A stretch of DNA of 64,000 nucleotides from an uncultured Spirochaetia bacterium (GCA_937125225.1 CAKZLE010000020.1:372001-436000), one strand, 5' to 3'; shown: positions 8,733-17,726, counted from the stretch's first letter. Program-made: numbers and translations. The notes: a model not told the origin generated them from the sequence alone.

Positions 8733-9308
8733 TCAGTTCGATGCTTTGAGTCTTTTGAGATAGTCTGCACTCATCGTATTCATAGGGCAGATCGCACACC
8801 AGGTCCGTGGACGATACCTGATCGCTAGAATCGTTCCGAGTACTGTTGAGGAGAACATGATCGAATAGATCCTGTAGGAGAAGTGGATGAGGACATCAGA
8901 GATCCCTTCAATGAACCAAAGTTGTGGAAGTGACCAGGGAATCTCGAAAGCCATGAGAAAGCGTACCTTGTCGATGGGTGGTATATTTCCCTGAGAGACC
9001 ATGAATGTGGAAAGGCCGATGAACATAAGATTCATACAGAAATAGGAGAGTACTCCTCTTTTCATCTTTGCCGATACAAGCCATTTCGGTGCCGTCTTTC
9101 TAAAACTGATAAGTCCGAGTTTGTTGAGATAATCTGCACGAGGACATACGCTATGACACCAGGTCAATCTCCTATTCCTATAGACGAGGATAAAGGGGGT
9201 GATCATACAGAAGAGGGCTAACAGTGCTAACGTTATATTGATGAACCCGCTGATGAAATAGACAAGGGTGATGATAAATAGGTATCTATGGTATGTTTTT
9301 TCACTCAT
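8733..9308 (-). CDS. 4Fe-4S membrane protein (NapH/YccM-like core)
   Basis: A 191-residue protein with about four membrane helices and two cysteine clusters facing the same side, WCHSVCPRADYL and WCAICPMNT. This is the layout of the NapH/RdxA/YccM polyferredoxin membrane domain without its C-terminal ferredoxin part. Such proteins pass electrons from quinol or flavin carriers to exported enzymes. It lies directly upstream of the redox-repair cluster on the same strand, so a link to periplasmic reduction is plausible but unproven. It has a TTGACC-18-TATACA promoter whose -10 ends six bases before the ATG and no clear ribosome binding site, suggesting a leaderless message. Confidence 0.75.
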   Translation of the reverse strand: MSEKTYHRYLFIITLVYFISGFINITLALLALFCMITPFILVYRNRRLTWCHSVCPRADYLNKLGLISFRKTAPKWLVSAKMKRGVLSYFCMNLMFIGLSTFMVSQGNIPPIDKVRFLMAFEIPWSLPQLWFIEGISDVLIHFSYRIYSIMFSSTVLGTILAIRYRPRTWCAICPMNTMSADYLKRLKASN

Positions 9309-9314
9309 GTACTC

Positions 9315-9344
9315 TGTATAACTGAATACTTGGTAACAGGTCAA
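9315..9344 (-). promoter_or_regulatory. Promoter of the Fe-S membrane protein (leaderless type)
   Basis: Minus strand TTGACC (9344-9339), 18-bp spacer, TATACA (9320-9315), then six bases to the ATG at 9308. Confidence 0.5.
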
Positions 9345-9359
9345 TAATATTCTCCAAAA

Positions 9360-9441
9360 AACTTACAAAATAAGTAATGTATAATGACTTTAGGACTCAA
9401 GAAAATTATTTATTCTCTTGAATTTGTAAGTTATTACTTAT
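9360..9441. repeat. Nested inverted repeats in an AT-rich gap
   Basis: AACTTACAAA (9360-9369) and TTTGTAAGTT (9423-9432) form an outer inverted repeat; ATAAGTAAT (9370-9378) and ATTACTTAT (9433-9441) a second; TCAAGA/TCTTGA (9397-9421) sits between. The two outer words are in swapped order on the two arms. It could be an operator for the Fe-S gene or the end of the helicase transcript. Confidence 0.35.
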
Positions 9442-9479
9442 CTTATAATAAATAGGCTAGCCCATCTGTCATGAGATTA

Positions 9480-10904
9480 TCACTCTGTGACAAGTCTATG
9501 ATTAGCCTTCTCTATGAGAACCCCCTTACTGATCATTTGAGTTATCGCTTCTCGTATATCATCATGTTCCCAACTGTGAAGCAGCCCGAAGCCTTTCCTC
9601 CTATGGAGAGATTGTTTTCTTACCAGATAGGAGACTCTCCCATACAATAAAGAGGCAAGCATCTCTTTGGTGAATCGGTTCTGATATCTTCTGATGAGAG
9701 ATAGTATCTGCTCATACCCATCAGGAGAACGAATCACAGCAGCTCTGCAGACATCACAACCAAAACAAGAATCTGGAGTATGAGTGAATCCTGAAAGGAG
9801 TGTCACTCTTCTACATTGCGAAGTATCTGAGATAAAAGGTCTTACCGATTCAGTGAACTGTTCATTAGGGTCATAGAGTGTGATCGATAAAGAGGGTCCT
9901 CTGTCTCGTCCTGCACGACCAGACTCTTGTAGGAATGCCTCGATAGAGGATGAGACTGTATAATGAATCACCGTCCTGATATTCGCCTTATCTACACCAA
10001 GTCCGAAGGCTGTCGTGGCAAATAGAATCCCATCTTCTGATGTGTAGTACCATCTCTCGACATATTGTCGCTCCTCCTTCTTCATCCCAGCATGGTAGTA
10101 GAAAATGTCAGATGATCGGAGTCGAATACGAAACCTGTATGCTAGAGATTCTGTGAGGTCCCTTCTTGGGCAGAAGACGAGGATCGGTCTTTGGATCGTC
10201 GAACAGGTAAATAGATAATCAAGATCATGTACCTTACTAAGAGAAGGAAGGACCATATAGAAGATATTCGGTCTGTCAGTCATTCCTTCTATAAGGTGAA
10301 CCGGTCGATCAAGAAACAATAACTCTCGAATATCATCGATGGTATGTGAAGCTGCCGTAGCAGTGAAGGCCGTGACCTGGGTCATTCCAAGCCTACCAAT
10401 CGTCTTTCCTAACTGTGCATAGGCAGGTCTGAAACTCTTCCCCCAGAAACTGACGATATGTGCCTCATCGATGACGATATGACGAATGGTAAGAGGTTCG
10501 AGTAACTCCTGAACCGTTTTAGTCTCAAGGGACTCTGGAGTCGTCAGGATGAAACCTCTCGTTTGTGATCGTATATAGGAGATATCATTCAGGCGACGTT
10601 GTCTATCATCTCCTCCTTTGATCACGATCACCGGAGCGTCGATCCCCTTGAGTCTCCTTTCCTGATCATTGAGCAGGGAGAGCAGAGGATAGATCACTAA
10701 GGTGATTCCCTCAATGATCAAGCCTGGGACCATGAAACACAGCGACTTACCATAACCGGTAGGGAGAATGATCAATTGATCATGGGGTTCAAGCTCCTCC
10801 TCTATCCCCTCTATGATATTGGTGATGACTAGTTGCTGGTAGGGATAGAGGGAAGAGATAGTGAAATGTTGTTTGACGATATGAGAAATCCTTTTTTGAT
10901 CCAT
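9480..10904 (-). CDS. Short RecQ-like ATP-dependent DNA helicase
   Basis: Superfamily 2 helicase of 474 residues. Visible motifs: Walker A LPTGYGKS, motif II DEAH, motif III TATAA, motif VI QESGRAGRDR, and the RecQ zinc-binding region (QCRRVTLLSGF, CFGCDVC), then a short winged-helix tail; no HRDC domain. RecQ enzymes unwind 3'-tailed or branched DNA in repair. At this length it is smaller than E. coli RecQ (about 600 residues) and closer to the short RecQ forms of Firmicutes and other phyla. AAGAG lies five bases before the ATG; a TTG one codon earlier is less likely. It stands alone, so its pathway cannot be inferred from neighbours. Confidence 0.88.
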   Translation of the reverse strand: MDQKRISHIVKQHFTISSLYPYQQLVITNIIEGIEEELEPHDQLIILPTGYGKSLCFMVPGLIIEGITLVIYPLLSLLNDQERRLKGIDAPVIVIKGGDDRQRRLNDISYIRSQTRGFILTTPESLETKTVQELLEPLTIRHIVIDEAHIVSFWGKSFRPAYAQLGKTIGRLGMTQVTAFTATAASHTIDDIRELLFLDRPVHLIEGMTDRPNIFYMVLPSLSKVHDLDYLFTCSTIQRPILVFCPRRDLTESLAYRFRIRLRSSDIFYYHAGMKKEERQYVERWYYTSEDGILFATTAFGLGVDKANIRTVIHYTVSSSIEAFLQESGRAGRDRGPSLSITLYDPNEQFTESVRPFISDTSQCRRVTLLSGFTHTPDSCFGCDVCRAAVIRSPDGYEQILSLIRRYQNRFTKEMLASLLYGRVSYLVRKQSLHRRKGFGLLHSWEHDDIREAITQMISKGVLIEKANHRLVTE

Positions 10905-11150
10905 CAATACTCTTAAACAGCGGACCGTGTTTTGTGATTCAATATGCCATAGGTACTTGAGATTCGATGAAGCTCAAGACCTTCGTTTTAGGGGGGGCAG
11001 TAATTTCATCTATGATATCGAGTTATTAGGGTGGATTTCAGGGTAGTACGGGATTATAATGGACTGTAAGCATATGAAAGGCTTTGTTAGCATGCATCTA
11101 TTGTACTGATCTGGGTCAGTAACAGTCTTTCTTCTATGGGGGGCTCTCTG

Positions 11151-13769
11151 ATGAGTAGGTCTAGGAATTTCCAAATAGTGTTCATCATCATGATATCTGT
11201 CTGTTTTCTAGCAGGTTGTGACCTCTTCTTTCCCAAGAAAGAGGGGACGATAACCTTCGAGAGTAATGGTGGAACTCCTGTTGCACAACAGGAAATCATA
11301 GGGTATGTGATAGAGCCAACTCCTCCTACCAAAGTCGGGCATACGTTTGATGGATGGTATGCTGATGCAGATCTCACCAACCCCTGGGCTTTTGAGGAAG
11401 ACGAGATCGCAGGGGATATGACCCTCTATGCTAAATGGCTCATCAATACCTTCCAGATCACCTATGATGCAAATAGGGCCACTGGGGGAGAGGTCCCCTC
11501 GGTCCAGACTAAGATCTTTGGTACGGGTCTCATCCTTGTCGGGAACACCGGCTCTCTTGTGAGAAGCGGATATTCCTTCAATGGGTGGAATACTTCAATC
11601 GATGGGAGCGGTAACGACTATGCAGCCGGTGATACCTATGCTATTGAAGCTTCTGATATTCTCTATGTGAAATGGTTGGCTGATACCTATACGATCAGCT
11701 ATAGTGCAACCCAAGCTACAGGTGGAGAGGTCCCCTCCCCACAGACGAAGACATATGCTGAGAATCTCATAATCGTCGGTAATACTGGTCTACTCATCAA
11801 GGATGGTTACACCTTCATCGGATGGAACACAGAAGATGATAGTAGTGGCACCTTTTATGCTGCAGGTGCCTCCTATGCTCTAGAGGGTGATGAGATCCTC
11901 TATGCACAATGGGGTGAGAATCATACGGTGACCTATAATGGGAATGAAGAGACTAGTGGCACAGTCCCGGGTGATCAGACAAAGACCTATGGTGAAGAGT
12001 TGACCCTCGAGAGCAATACCGGTGATCTAAAGAAGACCGGTTATACCTTTGAGTGTTGGAATAGTTTTGATGATGGTAGTGGCACCTCCTATGAGGAGGG
12101 GGCGACCTATACGGAAGAGGAAGATATAGAACTATATGCTCTTTGGACTGCTGATCTGGATACCCCCTATACTGTCGAGCACTACAAACAGAATGCTCAC
12201 GATAGTACGGATTATACCCTAGCTGAGACAGAGGATCGAATCGGACCGACCGATGAGACTGCAACAGCAGAAGCCAAAAGCTATACCGGTTTTATAGAGA
12301 ATGAGAATCATACTTCACGAATAGTAAGTGGAACGATCTCTGCAGGAAATGCCTTAGTCCTCAAACTCTATTATGATATCATCACCTATAGTATCTCCTA
12401 TGATGATAATGGGGCTGATGGTGGGATAGTGCCATCAGACCAGACAAAGGTCTATGGAGAGACCTTATCACTCTCTTCTAATAGTGGAAGCCTGGTAAAG
12501 AGTGGATACATTTTCGGGGGATGGAACACCTCTATAGATGGAACCCTCACTGATTATGCAGAAGGCTCTGAGTATACAGCTAATCGTGAGATGATCCTCT
12601 ATGCAAAATGGAATCTTGATGTGGAGAAACTCTTGGCAGCTGATGGTGTGTCCACTGATCTGTTCGGTTATGCTGTCAGTATTGATGGTGACACTGCGGT
12701 GATCAGTGCTCTTGAAGATGATGAGGATGCAGGCAGTGTCTATATCTTCGTTGAATCTGGTGGTAACTGGACACAAGAGGCGAAACTGGTTGCCAGTGAT
12801 AGGGCTGCAGAGGATCTCTTTGGTCATTCTGTGAGTATCTCTGGAGATACTGTGCTCATCGGAGCAAGAGACGATGATGATAAGGGGAGCCAATCTGGTA
12901 GCGCCTATGTCTTTTTCCGATCTGGTACGACCTGGACCCAACAGGAAAAACTGACAGCGAGTGATGGTGGTATCGAAGATCTATTCGGATATTCAGTCTC
13001 TATTGATGGCAATACTGCTGTAGTCGGTGCCTGTTTTGATGATACAGAGGCAATAGATGCAGGAAGTGTCTATGTATTCACCCGTTCTGGGATAGTCTGG
13101 ACTGAAGAGGCTAGATTGACAGCTGGTGACGGGACTATCAGTGATCGTTTTGGGAACGCTGTCTGTATCGATGGAGATACGGTTCTGATTGGAGCCTATG
13201 GGGATGATGTTGGTCAGGACTTCGGTGTCGGTAGTGCCTATATCTTCACTCGATCAGGATCAGAATGGTCACAACAGGCGAAACTGACGATCGATGATGG
13301 GATCATCGATGACTATTTCGGGAGTTCTGTCTGCCTTGAGGGCGATACTGCGGTAATCGGTGCACAACTCGAAGATGATAATGGTTTGGACTCTGGTAGT
13401 GCCTATATCTTTGGCAGGTCTGGGGGGATTTGGTCACAAGAGAAGAAATTGATAGCCAGTGACGGGGAGGCCGGTGATAATTACGGGCATTCAGTGAGTA
13501 TAGCAGGGAATAGAGTAGTTGTCGGCTCTAGTGGTGATGATATGCCTGATACGAATGCAGGTTGTGCCTATAGCTATGAGTATGACCCTATTACCGAGAT
13601 CTGGGGAGAAGAGCAACGACTGCAGGCTCGTGATGTCCAAGCAGGAGACCTCTTCGGAGTCAGCGTGAGTATTTCCGGTAATACCGTATTGTTCGGGGCC
13701 CCTCATGATGATGATAATGGGTTTCGATCAGGCAGTGCCTATGTATGGGATATACCCCCTGGTCTTTGA
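11151..13769 (+). CDS. Large lipoprotein with Listeria-Bacteroides repeats and seven FG-GAP-like repeats
   Basis: Surface lipoprotein of 872 residues; signal peptide with lipobox LAGC (Cys23). Residues about 30-490 hold five InlB B-type repeats (each ending in a YA[KQL]W motif, with GWNT in the middle) and one divergent MucBP-like unit (VEHYKQN). Residues about 495-870 hold seven units with the pattern DLFGxSVSIxGDTAVIGA...GSAYVF, the FG-GAP type that builds a seven-bladed beta-propeller. A purine-rich GGGGGG precedes the ATG. Such proteins usually act in adhesion or matrix binding; here function is inferred only from architecture. The high internal similarity of the units makes this a place for recombination. 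A hairpin terminator follows. Confidence 0.85.
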   Translation: MSRSRNFQIVFIIMISVCFLAGCDLFFPKKEGTITFESNGGTPVAQQEIIGYVIEPTPPTKVGHTFDGWYADADLTNPWAFEEDEIAGDMTLYAKWLINTFQITYDANRATGGEVPSVQTKIFGTGLILVGNTGSLVRSGYSFNGWNTSIDGSGNDYAAGDTYAIEASDILYVKWLADTYTISYSATQATGGEVPSPQTKTYAENLIIVGNTGLLIKDGYTFIGWNTEDDSSGTFYAAGASYALEGDEILYAQWGENHTVTYNGNEETSGTVPGDQTKTYGEELTLESNTGDLKKTGYTFECWNSFDDGSGTSYEEGATYTEEEDIELYALWTADLDTPYTVEHYKQNAHDSTDYTLAETEDRIGPTDETATAEAKSYTGFIENENHTSRIVSGTISAGNALVLKLYYDIITYSISYDDNGADGGIVPSDQTKVYGETLSLSSNSGSLVKSGYIFGGWNTSIDGTLTDYAEGSEYTANREMILYAKWNLDVEKLLAADGVSTDLFGYAVSIDGDTAVISALEDDEDAGSVYIFVESGGNWTQEAKLVASDRAAEDLFGHSVSISGDTVLIGARDDDDKGSQSGSAYVFFRSGTTWTQQEKLTASDGGIEDLFGYSVSIDGNTAVVGACFDDTEAIDAGSVYVFTRSGIVWTEEARLTAGDGTISDRFGNAVCIDGDTVLIGAYGDDVGQDFGVGSAYIFTRSGSEWSQQAKLTIDDGIIDDYFGSSVCLEGDTAVIGAQLEDDNGLDSGSAYIFGRSGGIWSQEKKLIASDGEAGDNYGHSVSIAGNRVVVGSSGDDMPDTNAGCAYSYEYDPITEIWGEEQRLQARDVQAGDLFGVSVSISGNTVLFGAPHDDDNGFRSGSAYVWDIPPGL

Positions 13770-13819
13770 GCCGAGGGAATCAGAGGGTATAGGGGACTTC
13801 TTCCTACCTGCTAAGCTTT

Positions 13820-13852
13820 GAGCGGTAGTTCTTCGGGGCTTACCGCTCTTCC
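13820..13852 (+). terminator. Terminator after the repeat lipoprotein
   Basis: GAGCGGTA and TACCGCTC form an eight-base-pair stem followed by TTCCTCTT. Confidence 0.65.
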
Positions 13853-13959
13853 TCTTCAGCTTATCTCCATGGGTTCAATCATTCAGTTCACTATATTTTA
13901 ACAATTATCTGATTGAAACACCTATTCATATAGCAACTATGCTCATTACAGGAGTCTTC

Positions 13960-14562
13960 ATGAGTGATTATATAGAATTGCCACCACCTCAAAAGGAGCT
14001 TGAGTTTCCGCTTATGAGAGCGATAGAGCAGCGAAGGACCAAGAGAAGATGGGACCCTGTAGAGCTCTCAATACAGGAGATCTCCAATCTGTTATGGGTT
14101 GCCTGTGGTGTGACAGTGAAGGAGACTAAGCGGTCTAAGAGTAGAAGGACTGCTCCCTCAGCCTGTAACACTCAGGAGATCCAACTCTATATAGCACTTT
14201 CCTATGGCCTGTATCGTTATGAAGGGAATGAGCATAGACTAAAAGAGATACTCTCGGATGATATCAGGGGTGATATAGGGACGCAGAAGATGATGAAGGC
14301 AGCCCCTGTAGGGCTCATCTATGTCTCTGACTTCTCAAGATTCAAGTCGTTTCTGTTCAAAGAGGAAAAGGATAAATGGCTTACTGCAGCGACCGATACC
14401 GGATGTATCAGTGAGAATGTCTATCTGTATGCAGCGGCTACCGGTCTGAACACAGCTTTATTAGGCCTTGTGAATAGAGAGAGACTACAGGAGATCATGG
14501 GCTTAGGAGTGCATGAGAAGGTCATCTATACCCAAAGTATAGGAAGAGCCCTCTCTAAGTAG
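13960..14562 (+). CDS. Nitroreductase-family FMN oxidoreductase
   Basis: A 200-residue stand-alone protein of the nitroreductase fold. The N-terminal RRTKRRWDPVELS motif (FMN phosphate contact), LLWVACGVT, the SACNTQEIQLY stretch and the C-terminal CISENVYLYAAATGLNTALL segment are typical of the SagB/ThcOx-like branch, which uses FMN and NAD(P)H-type chemistry. No partner cyclodehydratase or peptide gene is nearby, so a role in peptide ring oxidation is unlikely. ACAGGAG lies seven bases before the ATG; a start seven codons upstream is less good. Physiological substrate unknown. Confidence 0.85.
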   Translation: MSDYIELPPPQKELEFPLMRAIEQRRTKRRWDPVELSIQEISNLLWVACGVTVKETKRSKSRRTAPSACNTQEIQLYIALSYGLYRYEGNEHRLKEILSDDIRGDIGTQKMMKAAPVGLIYVSDFSRFKSFLFKEEKDKWLTAATDTGCISENVYLYAAATGLNTALLGLVNRERLQEIMGLGVHEKVIYTQSIGRALSK

Positions 14563-14565
14563 AGG

Positions 14566-15105
14566 TCAAATATATTTACTTGCCAAGGTCTCTAAAGATC
14601 GGGTCCTGTCATCTTTAGTGATGAATATGCAAATGATCTGAGCTATGAGCAAGATCCCTATGATGCTGACGATGAATCGAGTAAACGCAAAGAGTGGTCC
14701 CATAGCTTTGATCTCGAACAGTAGCATTGGTATCTTCGTAGTTGACCACGCCCCAATGAAGATGAGGATATTGAAGAAACTTCCCCCTTTCTTAGCAAGT
14801 ACTGCAGCTACCGGGAATGCACCATAGAGGGGACCGGCAGTCGCTGAACCCAAAGCAAAGGCAATGATGATACCTCTGATCCCCGAACCTCTTCCAAGGT
14901 GTTGTGTCATCGTCTCTCTCGGTACCCAGACATCGAAGAGTCCGAGTAATACGAAGATCGGTGGTATGACAAAGAGGATCGTCTTCATCTGGTTCAAGAA
15001 AGAAGAGATCGCTTTGTCTCTGATTGTCGGGATGATGATCAAAAGCAGAGTGAATACTACCCCCATGATGATAGTGTTTCTATAGCGTCTTATTACCTGT
15101 TTCAT
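14566..15105 (-). CDS. Permease half-protein B (YraQ/DUF318-like, ArsP family)
   Basis: A 179-residue protein with about five membrane helices, matching one half of the YraQ/UPF0718 two-fold permease family (FALGSATAGPLYGAFPVAAVL and GAWSTTKIPML are the repeat signature). It overlaps the other half by four bases (ATGA), so the two should be made together and assemble as a heterodimer equivalent to a single long permease. Members have been linked to export of organoarsenicals or other small solutes; substrate here is unknown. The ATG is preferred to a TTG five codons upstream. Confidence 0.75.
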   Translation of the reverse strand: MKQVIRRYRNTIIMGVVFTLLLIIIPTIRDKAISSFLNQMKTILFVIPPIFVLLGLFDVWVPRETMTQHLGRGSGIRGIIIAFALGSATAGPLYGAFPVAAVLAKKGGSFFNILIFIGAWSTTKIPMLLFEIKAMGPLFAFTRFIVSIIGILLIAQIICIFITKDDRTRSLETLASKYI

Positions 15106-15584
15106 AGTAATACCACCCAACTGATGACAGCTGCTGCAGCAAATGAGAAGATAAAAGCCATCCCATTACGAATCAAAGCGATCTTCTTACCAAAGAAGGA
15201 GATCTCCAGAGGAAGGGTAGCGATACCGACCATCATGAGAGTAGAGATGAAGGCTGCTATCTGAGCTACTCCTGCACCATTATTAAGAAGCTCTGCTGCT
15301 GCAGGAAATGCGATGAATCCTGGGATCAGGGTGATAGACCCGATGATCGCTGATGAGAAGATCCCGAGGAGACCAGACTGTTCACCAATGTACTTGGATA
15401 TGGTCTCAACATTGAAGAATGCCAGTAGGATCGAGACGATCAGAAGTACGGTGAGAAACTGAGGAAGGATATTAGTCAGGGACTTGAATGCCTTCTTCAG
15501 GGCTCTCTTGGTTTTCTTCCTGTCATTGAAGAAAGAGATGAGCAATGCGGTGATAGCTATCGAGTATAGAATTATGGTACTCAT
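15102..15584 (-). CDS. Permease half-protein A (YraQ/DUF318-like, ArsP family)
   Basis: A 160-residue membrane protein; the IIGSITLIPGFIAFPAAAEL and LPLEISFFGKK segments mirror the matching motifs of the downstream half, as expected if the full-length permease arose by duplication and is here kept as two genes. GAGAGGA precedes the ATG and a TTGACC-17-TATGGC promoter lies 50-80 bases upstream. It is the first gene of a two-gene operon that is convergent with the nitroreductase gene. Confidence 0.75.
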   Translation of the reverse strand: MSTIILYSIAITALLISFFNDRKKTKRALKKAFKSLTNILPQFLTVLLIVSILLAFFNVETISKYIGEQSGLLGIFSSAIIGSITLIPGFIAFPAAAELLNNGAGVAQIAAFISTLMMVGIATLPLEISFFGKKIALIRNGMAFIFSFAAAAVISWVVLL

Positions 15585-15635
15585 GGATCCTCTCTTGTTC
15601 TAAGTGAGATGCAACTGAGATATCATACCGTAATA

Positions 15636-15664
15636 GCCATAGCAATGAAAAGTATGATGGTCAA
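15636..15664 (-). promoter_or_regulatory. Promoter of the split permease operon
   Basis: Minus strand TTGACC (15664-15659), 17-bp spacer, TATGGC (15641-15636). Confidence 0.45.
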
Positions 15665-15810
15665 ATCTGTGAGGATGTTTTAGGGTAAAATATTCTCTTA
15701 GAGAAGACGGGGACTCCAGCTAGAATAGGTTGGCTCTTATTCAACAACCCTGATGGTACTCCCGTGATATAGGGACTGAATCACTACACTTACTATGTAG
15801 ATCTAAAAAT

Positions 15811-15847
15811 GATGGCTCTCAAAAGGTTTCTCTTGAGAGCCATTTTA
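15811..15847. terminator. Terminator of the TRAP operon
   Basis: ATGGCTCTCAA and TTGAGAGCCAT form an 11-bp perfect stem with a 10-base loop. T-rich bases flank it on both strands (CATTTT on plus, CATCATTTTT on minus), just after the dctM stop codon. Confidence 0.8.
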
Positions 15848-15866
15848 AAAATAATACATCTCTGCA

Positions 15867-17147
15867 TTATAGAAGATCAGGAAGGAACATCACGATTGAA
15901 GGAATATAAGTAACGATCATAAGAACGAATACGAGCGCAAGAATGAAAGGCCATATCTCTCTCATGAAAGATCCTACGGAGACTTTTGTTATCGAGCACG
16001 TGGTGAACATCATCGACCCAAAAGGTGGTGTGATACCACCGATCATGATATTCACGATGATTACGATACCAAAATGGACCACATCTATTCCCATTGCCGT
16101 CACTACCGGGACGAGTAGCGGTGCTACGATGATCAGTACAGCTCCACCTTCCAAGAACATCCCGAGGAACAGCAGCATGATATTGATCACTACGAGCATG
16201 AGCCATGGTGAGCTAGAGAAGGTCATAAGAGCCTCGGTGATCTGATGGGGTATTCTTTCCCAACTCATATACTGTCCGAAGACTGAAGCTGCTACAATGA
16301 TCAAAACAACCGAACTTGTTGCATGGACTGTGTTCTTCAAGATAATTGGAAAGTGTTTCCATTTGAGTTTTTTATAGAAGAAGACTCCGACGAAGGTACA
16401 GAATACTACCGCTATTGCACCAGCCTCTGTAGGAGTGAATATACCAAATCTGATTCCTAGGATGATACCAAAGGGTAGAAGCAAAGCCCAAATTGATTCT
16501 TTCAATTGAATGATGATCTCTTTGAATGAGGACATCTTGTCTCTTACGGGAAGATACTTTCTTTTCTTTGCAATGATATTTACGGTGACCATAAGAGCAA
16601 CACACATCAAGATTCCCGGTACATAACCGGCAATGAACATCTTTGCCACAGATGCTTGAGCTATCAGGGCATAGATGATGAGGTTGATTCCTGGAGGTAT
16701 GACTGGAGCAATCGAGGATGATGCAGCAGTGATTGCCGTAGAGAAGGCCTTATCATACCCACGCTTTGTCATCTCAGGTACGAGGATCTTGGACTGCATA
16801 GCAGCGTCTGCATTTGCTGACCCTGATATTCCACCCATCATAGTACTTAATACTACGTTGACTTGGGCAAGACCACCTTTCATATGTCCTGTTAGGACAT
16901 CGGCCATCTTCATCAGACTAGAACTGATTCCTGAGAAATTCATGATCTCCCCAACCATGATGAAGAAGGGTACTGCCAATAGAGGGAAGGACGAGGCTGC
17001 TGTTATGAATTTCTGAAGTATCAGATCCGGTGGTGTTCCCACATCTCCAAAAGTAAAATAGGCGAGAGTTGCCGCAAGTAGTGCGAATGCAATCGGAATA
17101 CTGGAAAAATAGAGAACCATAACTATGATAATCGGGAATATGGTCAT
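15867..17147 (-). CDS. TRAP transporter large permease (DctM type)
   Basis: Main membrane subunit of a tripartite ATP-independent periplasmic transporter, which uses the sodium gradient to import substrates captured by the binding protein. The 426-residue protein has about 12-13 helices, the signature SAVPFFIMVGE-like LAVPFFIMVGEIMN, SGSANADAA and APVIPPGINLIIY, and the second-half PFGSMMFT. GGAGG lies ten bases before the ATG. The gene overlaps the small permease gene by four bases (ATGA). Terminator follows. Confidence 0.93.
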   Translation of the reverse strand: MTIFPIIIVMVLYFSSIPIAFALLAATLAYFTFGDVGTPPDLILQKFITAASSFPLLAVPFFIMVGEIMNFSGISSSLMKMADVLTGHMKGGLAQVNVVLSTMMGGISGSANADAAMQSKILVPEMTKRGYDKAFSTAITAASSSIAPVIPPGINLIIYALIAQASVAKMFIAGYVPGILMCVALMVTVNIIAKKRKYLPVRDKMSSFKEIIIQLKESIWALLLPFGIILGIRFGIFTPTEAGAIAVVFCTFVGVFFYKKLKWKHFPIILKNTVHATSSVVLIIVAASVFGQYMSWERIPHQITEALMTFSSSPWLMLVVINIMLLFLGMFLEGGAVLIIVAPLLVPVVTAMGIDVVHFGIVIIVNIMIGGITPPFGSMMFTTCSITKVSVGSFMREIWPFILALVFVLMIVTYIPSIVMFLPDLL

Positions 17148-17656
17148 GGGGTATTACCTCCTTCGATAGCATCTGGAGTTCTTTGATTGAAGAAGCCTTT
17201 TATCTCCAGAATGAAGAAACGGATCGCATGTATGGTAATCAGGCCAAAACCGACGGTTATCGCCATATTAACATACATAGATGGGATATCGAGTACAGGG
17301 GTTCTCTTCAACCTGTTGAGTTGTGTGAAGATGATGCTCAAATAGGTAATATACCCATTGATTAGGATCATAAGAGCGTTGATGAGTATAGATACGATCT
17401 TCTGAGCCTTTTCAGAGAAAAGCTTTGTTATCAGATCTATTCCGATATGCATCTTGTATCTGTAGGCACCGGCCGCACCGATAAAGATACTCCAGATAAA
17501 ACAGGTCGTAGCAACTTCTTCGACCCAGAATAAGCCCCCTTGAAACAGATACCGTAATATGACATTTATCACAACGACTAAGACTGTAACTGATAGGAAC
17601 ATGCTACTGACTATGACTTCCAGATTCTTGGGAATCTCTTGTAGGAATCGTTTCAT
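17144..17656 (-). CDS. TRAP transporter small permease (DctQ type)
   Basis: A 170-residue protein with four helices and the DctQ pattern NVILRYLFQGGLFWVEEVA and GAAGAYRYKMHIGIDLI. It pairs with DctM in the membrane. AGAGGGA lies five bases before the ATG; a start nine codons upstream has no such site. The gene follows dctP after a gap holding a strong hairpin. Confidence 0.92.
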   Translation of the reverse strand: MKRFLQEIPKNLEVIVSSMFLSVTVLVVVINVILRYLFQGGLFWVEEVATTCFIWSIFIGAAGAYRYKMHIGIDLITKLFSEKAQKIVSILINALMILINGYITYLSIIFTQLNRLKRTPVLDIPSMYVNMAITVGFGLITIHAIRFFILEIKGFFNQRTPDAIEGGNTP

Positions 17657-17675
17657 TATTTCCCTCTTTATACAA

Positions 17676-17708
17676 GTAATCACCCATGTTCATGACATGG
17701 GTGATTAC
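17676..17708 (-). promoter_or_regulatory. Intercistronic hairpin between dctP and dctQM
   Basis: GTAATCACCCATG and CATGGGTGATTAC form a perfect 13-bp stem with a seven-base loop, with no T-run after it. In binding-protein operons such hairpins commonly protect the upstream message from 3' decay or partly end transcription, so that more binding protein than permease is made. Confidence 0.65.
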
Positions 17709-17726
17709 TCGCATGTAATTAGGATT

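Noticed and set aside
8573-8749. 58-codon plus-strand frame with AGGAGG upstream
   Set aside because: It overlaps the end of the Fe-S protein gene on the other strand, contains a terminator-like hairpin and resembles nothing known; the AGGAGG could be chance.
11200-13769. Tandem DNA repeats as a CRISPR-like array
   Set aside because: The repeats are imperfect, in frame and encode InlB and FG-GAP-like protein units.
13960-14562. SagB-type peptide-ring oxidase of a natural-product cluster
   Set aside because: No cyclodehydratase, precursor peptide or peptidase gene lies nearby; kept as a general nitroreductase-family protein.
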